Positions 6,965 through 14,727 of a DNA stretch of 18,313 bases are shown piece by piece. How positions within the stretch are numbered: position 1 is the first letter of the stretch; each line of letters starts with the position of its first letter. The notes beneath the pieces were generated by a model. That model saw nothing but the letters and a program-made list of their open reading frames with translations, was not told where the DNA came from and ran no database searches. The DNA lies in the NCBI GenBank assembly GCA_009775375.1, contig VSPO01000066.1, forward strand, positions 1-18,313, read 5' to 3'. The DNA comes from Muribaculaceae bacterium (lineage in GTDB: Bacteria; Bacteroidota; Bacteroidia; Bacteroidales; Muribaculaceae). The position numbers and the translations under genes are program-made.

Positions 6965-8503
6965 TCAAATTATGGGAGTGAACTCAAGCCGGGCGAGCAC
7001 TCCACGCCAAATGGCGTCGGAGAGGATTCCGGCGTTGGTGTTTCCTCCGATTAAATAAATATAGGGGCACTGCCAGGTGATTTCAGTTCCTTCAGTCGTA
7101 TAGTCGAGTTCCGACCAATTGCCGGAGCCGAGAGCCCTTGTCTTTTTCCATCCGTCGGCAAGGTCTGCCTTGAGCGGAGTGGCTATGACGATTCCGTCGG
7201 CATAGGCGAGGTCAGGCAGGAATCCCGGCAGCTGCATCAGTGTTGAGCCGGCCGACCATGTGACTCCGTTGTCGTGGGAGACGAGGGGAGTGCGGTAGTA
7301 TTTGCTGTCGGAGTCTTTGCCTCCGATGAGCAGCCATGCGTCGTAGGCTTTGTCAGTGAACGGTTTGCCGGTTGCGCGGTACACCACGTATTTGACCAAC
7401 GTGGCTCCCTCCACGGGTGAGAGTCCCTCGTTGCTTATTACGGTCCAGCGCGTTCCGTCGAAGCCCCAGGTGTCGGCCGATAATTCTCCCGACGGCTTGA
7501 CTCCGCCTACGAAGAATCCCGTAGGGTAGGGAGTCCATTTCGATGAGATGGTCTTGAACGCCGACCTTCCGGAAATCGGGAAATCGGGATCAACGTCTGT
7601 GTCTGCAATAAGGGTTGAGGCAGGATAGTGGCAATGGCGCAGACCCGAGCCGGTCTCCTTTATGCCAAGCATGCTGTCGAGATAAGGCCCTATGATGGAG
7701 GCCCACACCTCCTTGGTGTCGGTCCATGTCACTCCGTCGGCTGATGCGAACAGTCTGCCGTCGTCGGCAAGCATGTATAGGCTTGAAGAGGTAGCCTCAA
7801 GCGATTGCAAGTCCGGCTCGAAGGGAAGTTCCAATCTCTGTTTTTGCCAATTTGCGTCGTAAAGCGAGGCCGTGGTGGAAAGAGTCAGCGTGTTGTCGTT
7901 CTCTTTGATCAGGCTGACCACTTTGTCGTCAAGCGCCACGCTCTTCTGCATCACGGGGTCGGGAAGTCGCGACGGAAGCTTTGAGACAGCTATTTTGTCC
8001 CAAGTCATAGAGTCGGGCACCTGCTCATGGACGTTGACTTTTATGCGGTAGGAGTATTTGTTGACTCCGTCGGCTGCCGTGACATTCAATGTCACTTTCT
8101 TTGTGAAGTCGATAGTGTCGGTCGCATTCGTCAGATAGTTGACCGTGTCTTTCTTGGCCTCGCCGTCCTCCATGACGATGGTTGCCTCCGACATGTCGGT
8201 CAGGAAGGTGATGACGGGAATAAGCTTATTGATTTTAGTGCCTTTCGGAAGGGAGTCGGCATTGAAAATGACCCCGTTCTTCAGGTCGATGGAGAAGAAG
8301 ACGGTGTCGAGCTTGCTTAGCACCTTCGAGTCGGCTTTAAGATTGAAATTCTTCACCGCCACCGTCGATATGGTCACGGCGAGACTTTCTGTCGGAGTTT
8401 CCTCCTTTTTATTGCAAGACGAAGCCACCCCCAGCACGATGAGGAGCGCGGGGAGCAGTTTTTTCGGTAGTAGGGAAAGTGACTTTTTCACTATTAATGA
8501 CAT
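6965..8503 (-). CDS. DUF6242-type lipoprotein with predicted beta-propeller
   Basis: The 512-residue protein has a lipoprotein signal (MSLIVKKSLSLLPKKLLPAL then LIVLGVASSC), with the lipid-attachment Cys at residue 30 followed by NKKEE. Residues ~35-165 form an all-beta, Ig-like region with Asp/Lys-rich strands (FNLKADSKVLSKLDTVFFSIDL, VNKYSYRIKVNVHE). Residues ~170-512 contain recurring Trp-centred motifs: DGVTWTDT, SKWTPYPTGFFVGG, WGFDGTRWTVISNEG, SHDNGVTWSAG, IYLIGGNTNAGILSDAIWRGVL. These resemble kelch or Asp-box blades of a beta-propeller. I identify it as the DUF6242 family of Bacteroidales lipoproteins. It should sit at the outer membrane or be surface exposed. It is the first gene of the envelope cluster and lies just downstream of a 143-bp gap with a -7-like element. 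Its molecular role is unknown. Confidence 0.85.
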   Translation of the reverse strand: MSLIVKKSLSLLPKKLLPALLIVLGVASSCNKKEETPTESLAVTISTVAVKNFNLKADSKVLSKLDTVFFSIDLKNGVIFNADSLPKGTKINKLIPVITFLTDMSEATIVMEDGEAKKDTVNYLTNATDTIDFTKKVTLNVTAADGVNKYSYRIKVNVHEQVPDSMTWDKIAVSKLPSRLPDPVMQKSVALDDKVVSLIKENDNTLTLSTTASLYDANWQKQRLELPFEPDLQSLEATSSSLYMLADDGRLFASADGVTWTDTKEVWASIIGPYLDSMLGIKETGSGLRHCHYPASTLIADTDVDPDFPISGRSAFKTISSKWTPYPTGFFVGGVKPSGELSADTWGFDGTRWTVISNEGLSPVEGATLVKYVVYRATGKPFTDKAYDAWLLIGGKDSDSKYYRTPLVSHDNGVTWSAGSTLMQLPGFLPDLAYADGIVIATPLKADLADGWKKTRALGSGNWSELDYTTEGTEITWQCPYIYLIGGNTNAGILSDAIWRGVLARLEFTPII

Positions 8504-8571
8504 TGGTTAGGAGTGGCACTGCCTTCCGGAAAAATCATCCCCGGCGGCGATACGCACTTGTTACAATCTGC

Positions 8572-8579
8572 AAAATTAG
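8572..8579 (-). promoter_or_regulatory. Candidate -7 element for the DUF6242-to-bamA cluster
   Basis: TAATTTTG on the minus strand matches TAnnTTTG and lies about 70 nt upstream of the DUF6242 start. No TTTG or TTG occurs at the expected 19-21-nt distance, so the match is only half complete. It is the best promoter candidate in the 143-bp gap between ribD and the cluster. The rest of that gap is AT-rich without coding potential. Confidence 0.35.
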
Positions 8580-8624
8580 TATTTCTTGTGGAAATATAGA
8601 GTATAAAAACTGCTGATTTTGACA

Positions 8625-8648
8625 AAAAAGCGTTTTTTAGTGCTTTTT
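8625..8648 (-). terminator. Weak candidate terminator of ribD
   Basis: Arms AAAAAGC (8625-8631) and GCTTTTT (8642-8648) can pair around a 10-nt loop. On the minus strand the second arm ends in a T6 run. The structure overlaps the ribD stop codon at 8647-8649. The stem is mostly A-T pairs, so stability is low; the position at the end of a transcription unit is the main support. Confidence 0.35.
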
Positions 8649-9576
8649 AACGTCTGAACCGCATGATTGTATTCTCTCTGCAAGTCTGTCTCTCCACAAT
8701 TTGCAATCCACTGGGAATCAACGGAGCGCGCAGCCCCGATCCAATAGCCACCGGGGCTGTCTCGACTCTGATTTCATCATACAAGTCTTCGGAGATGAAG
8801 CCGGCAAGCAACGTCGGGCCTCCCTCCACCATGAGCGATGTCACGCCCTCTTTCCTGAGCCGTTCAAGAAGAGGAACCAACTGCTCTCTATGCCCGCAGT
8901 CTACTCTCAAGGGATTTTTCCCGGCCCACAGACGCACGTCGAGACGAGGATTGTCGATTCGCCGGGTGTTGGCCCCCGCCATTATGGCTTCCACGGAGGC
9001 TCTTTCACGGTGCATCCAGACGGATGAAACGGCGTTCGACAATTTGATCGGGGAAGGCTCGCCGTTGTCGTCGAAAGCTGCCATGAAGCCATCGGCGCTT
9101 TGCGCCCATTTGAGCAGTATCCAGGGGCGGCGATGGGTCTGGGCGGTCATGAACCTGCGGTTGATTTCCATGCATTCCTTAAGAAGTATCCCCTCCTTCA
9201 CTTCGATTCCGGCATCCCGGAGCATCCGGATGCCTTTCCCTGCTACAAGCGGATTGGGATCCGGCGCACCGATCACCACCCTTGGTATTCGCTTGGAGAT
9301 GATAAGCGAGGCGCATGGGGGAGTCTTTCCATAATGAGAGCATGGTTCAAGTGTCACGTAGATTGTGGATTCCCTCAGCAAATGCCTGTCGGAATCCTTG
9401 ACGGATGCTATGGCGTTGACCTCGGCGTGCGGACCGCCGAAAGTGCGGTGGAATCCTTCGCCGATTATCCTTCCGTCGGCCACAACCACGGCCCCTACGT
9501 GGGGATTTGGAGCGACGCGCCCTTCGCCGCCAAGGGCAAGCTGAAGGGCGCGTCGCATAAAGATGACGTCGTTCAT
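8647..9576 (-). CDS. ribD: Bifunctional deaminase/reductase RibD with shortened reductase domain
   Basis: RibD performs the second and third steps of riboflavin synthesis: deamination of the diaminopyrimidine, then NADPH-dependent reduction of the ribose. The deaminase domain (1-145) is intact: zinc ligands His50 in PHAE with Glu52, and Cys79 and Cys88 in PCSHYGKTPPC. The reductase domain (from about 150) keeps LLKWAQSADGF, IMAGANTRRIDNPRLDVR and VEGGPTLL. However, NPLRV (221-225) is followed almost at once by EQLVPLLERLRKEG, so some 45 residues usually found between these motifs are absent. Total length is 309 residues, against roughly 345-370 for family members I remember. The frame is continuous with no sign of a frameshift. 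It starts 12 nt after the dcp stop. Whether the reductase still works is open. Confidence 0.93.
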   Translation of the reverse strand: MNDVIFMRRALQLALGGEGRVAPNPHVGAVVVADGRIIGEGFHRTFGGPHAEVNAIASVKDSDRHLLRESTIYVTLEPCSHYGKTPPCASLIISKRIPRVVIGAPDPNPLVAGKGIRMLRDAGIEVKEGILLKECMEINRRFMTAQTHRRPWILLKWAQSADGFMAAFDDNGEPSPIKLSNAVSSVWMHRERASVEAIMAGANTRRIDNPRLDVRLWAGKNPLRVDCGHREQLVPLLERLRKEGVTSLMVEGGPTLLAGFISEDLYDEIRVETAPVAIGSGLRAPLIPSGLQIVERQTCRENTIMRFRR

Positions 9577-9588
9577 AACGGAGTCTGA

Positions 9589-11700
9589 TTATTCAAATCC
9601 ACGAAGGCGAAGAAGGGCATGGGTGTCGGGCTTATGGCCGCGGAATCTTTCAAAGAGCACCATTGCGTCTTCTGTGTCGCCGCTTTCAAGGATGTTTTTC
9701 TTGTAGGAAGCAGCCGTTTTGGGGTCAAACACTCCGTTTTTGAGGAAGAGTTCCCAGGCATCGGCCTCAAGCACCTGTGCCCAAAGATATGTGTAGTAGC
9801 CTGCTGCATATCCGTCGTCGCCGAAGATGTGCTTGAAATAGGGAGAGCGATAGCGGAAGGTGATTTCCTCCGGCATTCCTATTTTCTTAGCGAAATCAGC
9901 CTCGAAGGTCTCGGTCTTGATGCTGTCGGGGTTTGCCTGTGCCCATGCCATGTCGAGCAAAGCGGCTCCGGCAAGCTCTGTCGTGACGAATCCCTGATTG
10001 AATTTCGACGACTCGTTGAGCTTCTTGATAAGCTCGTCGGGAATGGTCTCTCCGGTCTTGTAGTGCTTTGCGTATGATTTGAGCAATTCAGGTTCGAAAG
10101 CGAAATGTTCGTTCATTTGTGAGCTAAGCTCCACGTAGTCGCGGTCTACGTTTGTGCCGGCTATGGAGCGGTAGGGAGCCTGTGAAAGTATCGACTGGAG
10201 GGCATGGCCAAACTCGTGGAACGTCGTCTCCACTTCGTCAATCGACAGAAGGGCGGGGGCATCGGCCGTGGGTCGGGTGAAATTGCCGACGTTGTAGACC
10301 ACCGGACGGCGGTTGCCATCCTCATAAAGTCCGGAGCTTTGCAGCTGCTCCATCCATGCGCCCTGCACTTTCGAGGGCCTCGGGAAATAGTCGGTCATGA
10401 AGACGGCGATATGCTCCCCTGTCTTGGCGTCCTGCACATCGTAGACCGTCACCTCATCCATATATTTTGGCGCGTCGGGCATCTCCACCATCTTTATTCC
10501 ATAAAGACGCTCGGCGGCGGAGAAAAGTCCGTTCAAGACATTCTCAAGGGAGAAATAGGGGCGTATCTCGTTCTCTTCGATATTGAATTTCTGTTTCTTC
10601 ACCTTCCCGGCATAATAGTAGTAGTCCCAGGGTTGGATCTTGAATCCGCCTTTCTCGGCATCGACCATGGCCTGCATGTCGGCCACTTCCTCATGGCTTC
10701 TCTTCACGGCAGGCTCAAACACCTGCATCAGCAGATTGGTGGCGGCTTCGGGGGTCTTGGCCATCACTCTGGATGTCATCATCTGAGCGAAATTGTCGAA
10801 GCCCATGATTTTGGCTTTCTCCGCCCTGAGCTTGATTATTTTCTCGATGACGTGATAATTGTTGTTGGCTCCGTAGGAAGCGAGGTTGGTGTAGCCCTTG
10901 TAGATGGCTTCGCGGAGCCCACGGTTGTCGGCATACTGGAGCACGGGAAGACGGCTTGGTGCATGGAGCGTGAAAACCCAAAGTCCGTCAAGCCCACGTT
11001 TCTTAGCCTCCTCGGCTGCCTGTCCGATTGAGGATTCAGGCAATCCTGCGAGATCTTCCTTGTCGTAGACTGTGACGAAGAAGGAATTGGTAGCGTTGAG
11101 CAGGTTCTTGTTAAACTGCACGAAAAGCTTGGAGAGCTCGTCGTTCACCTTTATCAGCTGCTCCTTTTTCTCGGGGGGAAGGGCGGCTCCCTGTTCCGCG
11201 AAGGAACGGTAGTATTTCTCTACGACGCGTTTCTGCACGTCGGTCAGCCCGAGGTTGTCGCGATCGTCGTATACGGCTTTGATGCGCTGGAATAGCCTGT
11301 CGTTGAGATTCATCTGGTTGGCTGCCTCGTTGAGAAGTGGCAGTGCCTCCTCAGCCATGGCGGCGAACTCGTCTGTGTTGAGGGCGCTCTCGTAATGATA
11401 GAAGACGCCCGTCACCCTGTCGAGTATCGGGGAAAGGTTTTCCAGAGGAAGGATAGTGTTGTCTAAGTCAGGACGAGCGCGGTTGGCCGTGATGCTGAAG
11501 ATATTGGCCTTCTGCTCCTCTATGCCGGCTTTGATGGCCGGGATGAAGTCGGAGATTTTGATATCCTCGAAAGGAGGAATCTGATACTTCGTGGTGTAGG
11601 GCGTCAGGAAAGGATTGACTTGGGTGTCTGCCATGGTCCCTTGGGTTGATGCGCAGCAGATAAGGGCTGCCGCTGCAAGTTTTAAAAAAGTTGGTTTCAT
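9589..11700 (-). CDS. dcp: Exported M3-family metallopeptidase (peptidyl-dipeptidase Dcp type)
   Basis: This 703-residue zinc peptidase resembles peptidyl-dipeptidase Dcp and oligopeptidase A. The active-site helix HEFGH is at 495-499 (zinc ligands His495 and His499, catalytic Glu496), and the third ligand Glu524 lies in DYVELSSQ. Other M3 hallmarks are GLWVFTLHAPSRLPVLQYA, the downstream FNQGFVTTELAGAALLDMAW, and GYAAGYYTYLWAQVLEADA near the C-terminus. The start was set at ATG 11700-11698, since it exposes a signal peptide (MKPTFLKLAAAALICCASTQG). An in-frame ATG 60 nt upstream would precede this with hydrophilic residues and touch the neighbouring gene. Export indicates periplasmic breakdown of peptides, unlike the cytoplasmic E. 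coli enzyme. ribD follows after 12 nt. Confidence 0.94.
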   Translation of the reverse strand: MKPTFLKLAAAALICCASTQGTMADTQVNPFLTPYTTKYQIPPFEDIKISDFIPAIKAGIEEQKANIFSITANRARPDLDNTILPLENLSPILDRVTGVFYHYESALNTDEFAAMAEEALPLLNEAANQMNLNDRLFQRIKAVYDDRDNLGLTDVQKRVVEKYYRSFAEQGAALPPEKKEQLIKVNDELSKLFVQFNKNLLNATNSFFVTVYDKEDLAGLPESSIGQAAEEAKKRGLDGLWVFTLHAPSRLPVLQYADNRGLREAIYKGYTNLASYGANNNYHVIEKIIKLRAEKAKIMGFDNFAQMMTSRVMAKTPEAATNLLMQVFEPAVKRSHEEVADMQAMVDAEKGGFKIQPWDYYYYAGKVKKQKFNIEENEIRPYFSLENVLNGLFSAAERLYGIKMVEMPDAPKYMDEVTVYDVQDAKTGEHIAVFMTDYFPRPSKVQGAWMEQLQSSGLYEDGNRRPVVYNVGNFTRPTADAPALLSIDEVETTFHEFGHALQSILSQAPYRSIAGTNVDRDYVELSSQMNEHFAFEPELLKSYAKHYKTGETIPDELIKKLNESSKFNQGFVTTELAGAALLDMAWAQANPDSIKTETFEADFAKKIGMPEEITFRYRSPYFKHIFGDDGYAAGYYTYLWAQVLEADAWELFLKNGVFDPKTAASYKKNILESGDTEDAMVLFERFRGHKPDTHALLRLRGFE

Positions 11701-11756
11701 ATTATGTTGCTTTGATGTTTTAAATGATTGGGATAGGTGGTTTTGATGCCAGGGGT

Positions 11757-12866
11757 TCATTCCCGGTCGGTGAACTCAAACACCCCTATCAGGGGGTAGT
11801 GGTCGGAGGTGTTGATTTTCCCGACCTTCAGGCTGAGGGCCTTGAGCGGGCCGCGATAGAGCATCTGGTCGATATGGAAATAAAACATGTGGAGATTGTA
11901 GGTGTAGGTGGGGCCGAAATTTGTCTCGACATAGGCGTCGCGCAGGTCGTCGCCCTTTATCAGGGAATAGGCCCATGAGTTGGGGACGTCGTTGAAATCT
12001 CCGCAGACTATCAGCGGCCCCTTGATATTGTCGATTGCCTCTCGAAGGGCTTTCGCGTTGACTGCTCTTTGCCGGAATGCATTGCGCATCTTAGAAAGGA
12101 TGGAGCCCTTGAATTCCTTGACGCTCGACTTGGCTGACTCCACCGACTTGATTTCCGTGACCACCTGGCGTTCCTCTTCCGAAAGGTCGTAGGAATAAAG
12201 ATGCGTCATTATGACGTTGAGCTCGTGGCCGGGCATGCTGACCTTGAAGCATTCAAATCTTCTGTCGCTGAATCCTGCCGTGCCGTATAAGTCGGAACGG
12301 ACGACGGGATATTTCGACATGACCTTGATGTCGTTTGACGCAAGTCCCGCGCGATAGGGATAAGCCTTTTCCAGACTGTCGATCAGGGCGGCCGAGGCGT
12401 TCTTAAGCTCTGAGGGGCTGAAATTGTTCATCTCTGCCAGGCAGATGATGTCGGCTCCGGATTGAAGCATGTATTTTGCTGCCCTGTTGGATTTTGCCTC
12501 AGGGTGACGGATGTCGTTGGTGTGGAGCACGTTCCAGGAGATTATCTTGAATTTCCGGCTCCCCTCCGATGCCTCTTTTGAGGAATTCAAAGGCATTGCC
12601 TGCGAGATTGGCTGGATGCAGGCTATTATCGCCAGGACCCCGAGTGCGGAGAATATTATTTTTTTGGAGAGAATCCAAAAAAGGATAAGGAGTAGTGACA
12701 GGATGGCGAGATAGGGAAGGGCAAGACAAAGCACGGAGGGAAGCGTCAGATACTCCGGATTGCAGCGCCCCCCGTAGGCGGATATGATCATGACAGACCA
12801 CACCACTATCGACACGCCCCGCATCGCCATGCGGAATATAGGGCCAACTAAAGGAATGAAAGCCAT
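11757..12866 (-). CDS. Membrane-anchored endonuclease/exonuclease/phosphatase family protein
   Basis: The 369-residue protein has two or three N-terminal hydrophobic segments (about 15-30, 42-66 and 69-90) and then a catalytic EEP domain from about 105. Metal-site motifs are in order: SWNVLHTND with Asn112, ICLAEMNNF with Glu145, MTHLYSY with His222, CGDFNDVPNSWAY with Asp290 and Asn292, HIDQML with Asp333, and TSDHYPLIG with Asp355 and His356. The domain should face the periplasm. The family includes DNases, sphingomyelinases and phosphoinositide phosphatases, so the substrate cannot be named. Compared with classical members it carries a charged insertion at about 225-268. It starts 14 nt after rhomboid 2 and probably belongs to that transcript; the 56-nt gap to dcp has no obvious terminator. 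Confidence 0.9.
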   Translation of the reverse strand: MAFIPLVGPIFRMAMRGVSIVVWSVMIISAYGGRCNPEYLTLPSVLCLALPYLAILSLLLILFWILSKKIIFSALGVLAIIACIQPISQAMPLNSSKEASEGSRKFKIISWNVLHTNDIRHPEAKSNRAAKYMLQSGADIICLAEMNNFSPSELKNASAALIDSLEKAYPYRAGLASNDIKVMSKYPVVRSDLYGTAGFSDRRFECFKVSMPGHELNVIMTHLYSYDLSEEERQVVTEIKSVESAKSSVKEFKGSILSKMRNAFRQRAVNAKALREAIDNIKGPLIVCGDFNDVPNSWAYSLIKGDDLRDAYVETNFGPTYTYNLHMFYFHIDQMLYRGPLKALSLKVGKINTSDHYPLIGVFEFTDRE

Positions 12867-12880
12867 CTTCAGAATTTTAT

Positions 12881-13786
12881 TCAGTTGTTGTTGCCGCTGT
12901 TTTCCCGGATTTTGTCTATCCGTTGCGACAATTCGTTAAGTTCGTTGCGTTCTCCGGCAGTGAGCGACGCATATCCGGAGATTCTTATCTTGTCGAGGAG
13001 CATGTCAAGACGTCTTGAGTCGGAAAGGCGTTGCCCGGCGGCTGTTGCCACGGCCGCGCCGTCTCTGCGGACATTGAGCCTGACTGTTCTCACCGCCGTT
13101 TCCTTTACTTTCGGCATCGCGACCCTCACTTTCGATGCGGTCTTTACAAAAGCCTTGCGCCTGATCATGAATGGGAACGCAAAACCGAATACCACGCCCC
13201 CGATATGGGCAGCCTGCGACCCCGGATTTCCCCCTCCAAGCCCGAGAAACGTCAGGACTATGCATCCAATCGTGATCCACTTCAGTTTGACGCTTCCCAA
13301 CAGGAAGAGGTTTATCCTGCGGTCGGGCGAAATGACTGCCGCCGTCGTCATTATGGCGAGCACCGAGGCTGAGGCTCCGCAAAGGTAGGCCCCGGACGAA
13401 GCCGGGGGAAGGATGGCGGATGCAGCCACGTATAGGGCTGCCCCGGCAAGGCCGCCTCCTGCATAAAGCAGCAAAAGTCTGTTGCCACTGACCGAAGGGA
13501 AAAGCATCACCCCAAACCAATACAGCCAAAGCATATTGAAAAGGAGATGCAGGAAATCATAGTGGGTCGCCATATATGTGACGGCTGTCCAGGGATGGCG
13601 TATGAATGCCTCCGGAGAGGAGGGTACACAAAGCCACGACATCGTGAAGTTGCCCGACTTCCCCATCATCCCACCCGACAGGATCACTGCCCAGGATATG
13701 AGGAACACCGTCACATTGGCCATGATCAGCCAAGCAAGCGTACGCGAGCCGCAGAATCGTTGGAATTTGTCAATAAAAGCTGCCAC
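12881..13786 (-). CDS. Rhomboid-family intramembrane serine protease with C-terminal extension
   Basis: The 301-residue product has six predicted membrane segments between about 15 and 208. Rhomboid motifs are present: HLLFNMLWLYWFG (His80, Asn84), the catalytic serine in CGASASV (Ser139), and AAHIGG with catalytic His194. The serine motif is GASA rather than the commoner GASG; a small residue there is tolerated in the family. After the membrane core comes a basic cytoplasmic tail (about 209-255) and a helical C-terminal region (LLDKIRISGYASLTAGERNELNELSQRI) that resembles the DUF6576 tail of Bacteroidetes rhomboids. It starts with GTG at 13786 and overlaps the end of rhomboid 1 by 17 bp, so translation is probably coupled. 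Substrate is unknown. Confidence 0.92.
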   Translation of the reverse strand: MAAFIDKFQRFCGSRTLAWLIMANVTVFLISWAVILSGGMMGKSGNFTMSWLCVPSSPEAFIRHPWTAVTYMATHYDFLHLLFNMLWLYWFGVMLFPSVSGNRLLLLYAGGGLAGAALYVAASAILPPASSGAYLCGASASVLAIMTTAAVISPDRRINLFLLGSVKLKWITIGCIVLTFLGLGGGNPGSQAAHIGGVVFGFAFPFMIRRKAFVKTASKVRVAMPKVKETAVRTVRLNVRRDGAAVATAAGQRLSDSRRLDMLLDKIRISGYASLTAGERNELNELSQRIDKIRENSGNNN

Positions 13787-14537
13787 CTCTCAATGTCCCT
13801 TTCTTTTTCCAATAAAGCAGGATGGCGAGTCCGAATATCATTCCCCCGAGATGGGCGAAATGAGCCACCATGTCGGTGCCTGCGACCCCGAGGAAAAACT
13901 CGATCACTCCGTATCCTATCATCATGTATTTCGCCTTTATGGGCACGGGAATGAAAAACAGGTAGAGCGGACGGTCGGGGAAGACGAAAGCGAATCCCAG
14001 AATGATGCCGAAGACGGCTCCGGAAGCTCCGATCGTGACCATCGAGTTCTTGTATTGCCCTATCGCGGAAAGGAAATCTGCATTCCCGTTGGCTATGGCC
14101 GCGTCGACCACCTCCCTCATATGGGCCGTAGTGATGCCGTTCATCTTGGCGATGGAGTCTACGTAATCATTCATCCAGGTAGCCGCCCACACTGCCTCCT
14201 GCACGATTGCCGCGCCGATGCCGCAGATGAAATAGAAGACGAAGAAACGCTTCGACCCCCATATCCGCTCAAGGAGCGAGCCAAACATCCATAGCGTGAA
14301 CATATTGAAGAACACGTGGAACGGAGTGGAGGGGGAATGCACGAATAGATACGTCACAATCTGGATGGGATTGAACCCCGATGCCGACACGAAGTGAAGT
14401 CCGAGCACGTTGACTATTGTCTCGGAAAAACGTGGGAACACAGCCTCCACCACCCATATGATGAAGTTGATTATGATAAGATTTTTGGTGACCGGCGGAA
14501 TGGATGCCGCGAAACCGGATAGTCTGTTGCGAAACAT
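13770..14537 (-). CDS. Rhomboid-family intramembrane serine protease with long internal loop
   Basis: The 255-residue product is a second, distinct rhomboid: HVFFNMFTLWMFG (His74, Asn78), GASGAVFG with catalytic Ser172, and AHLGGMIFG with catalytic His229. Between the third and fourth membrane segments there is an unusually long, partly amphipathic stretch of about 50 residues (118-168) of Ala, Asp and Asn-rich helix, instead of the short loop typical of the GlpG fold. The ATG at 14537 is the only available start: an in-frame TAA lies four codons upstream. A TAnnTTTG element ends 5 nt before the ATG, so the message may be leaderless. It overlaps rhomboid 2 by 17 bp and leads the minus-strand run. 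Rhomboids cut transmembrane helices; the target here is unknown. Confidence 0.93.
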   Translation of the reverse strand: MFRNRLSGFAASIPPVTKNLIIINFIIWVVEAVFPRFSETIVNVLGLHFVSASGFNPIQIVTYLFVHSPSTPFHVFFNMFTLWMFGSLLERIWGSKRFFVFYFICGIGAAIVQEAVWAATWMNDYVDSIAKMNGITTAHMREVVDAAIANGNADFLSAIGQYKNSMVTIGASGAVFGIILGFAFVFPDRPLYLFFIPVPIKAKYMMIGYGVIEFFLGVAGTDMVAHFAHLGGMIFGLAILLYWKKKGTLRGGSFY

Positions 14538-14541
14538 GGCG

Positions 14542-14549
14542 CAAAATTA
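14542..14549 (-). promoter_or_regulatory. Candidate -7 element immediately before rhomboid 1
   Basis: TAATTTTG on the minus strand matches TAnnTTTG and sits only 4-5 nt from the ATG at 14537. With a start site about 7 nt downstream of the element, transcription would begin at or next to the start codon. No TTTG is present at the usual -33 distance, which weakens the call. Confidence 0.35.
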
Positions 14550-14598
14550 ACAAAATTCATCAAGATAAACGCCCGAAAATAGGGCTTGTCTAAGTAAA

Positions 14599-14638
14599 TA
14601 ACGCTAAAAAACACTATAAATTCAAAAAAATCGCGTTA
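14599..14638. promoter_or_regulatory. Inverted repeat and A-tracts in the rhomboid-HU divergent gap
   Basis: TAACGC (14599-14604) and GCGTTA (14633-14638) form a perfect inverted repeat around 28 nt of strongly AT-rich DNA. That interval contains an A6 tract (14606-14611) and an A7 tract (14624-14630). It lies 25-65 nt upstream of the HU -33 element. It could be an operator or an intrinsically bent site, perhaps for HU itself, but this is inference only. Confidence 0.3.
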
Positions 14639-14663
14639 GTCGAAAGAAATTTCCTTAAAAATA

Positions 14664-14694
14664 TTGTTGAATCTTAGAGAATGTCGTATATTTG
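14664..14694 (+). promoter_or_regulatory. Promoter of the HU gene
   Basis: TATATTTG (14687-14694) matches TAnnTTTG exactly, and TTG (14664-14666) lies 20 nt upstream, the expected Bacteroidetes spacing. The predicted start site is about 14701, giving a 27-nt AT-rich leader before the HU ATG at 14728, which suits a highly expressed gene. Confidence 0.65.
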
Positions 14695-14727
14695 TTAAAA
14701 TTTTCGAAATAATAAAAATTTAAAGTT

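Noticed and set aside
8869..8925. Frameshift or sequencing error explaining the short RibD
   Set aside because: The frame is maintained on both sides and the flanking motifs are in the same frame; a clean in-frame loss fits better.
10204..11031. Long plus-strand open frame antisense to dcp (275 codons)
   Set aside because: The opposite strand encodes HEFGH and all M3 motifs; the antisense product has no family features.
11701..11760. Longer start of dcp at ATG 11760
   Set aside because: It would place 20 hydrophilic residues before a clear signal peptide and overlap the EEP gene; the ATG at 11700 is better.
13770..13786. Frameshift splitting one rhomboid into two
   Set aside because: Each product has its own full set of membrane segments and catalytic Ser and His, so these are two overlapping genes.
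13578..14294. Plus-strand open frame across the two rhomboid genes (238 codons)
   Set aside because: Composition is charged and low in hydrophobics, and both rhomboids are complete on the other strand.
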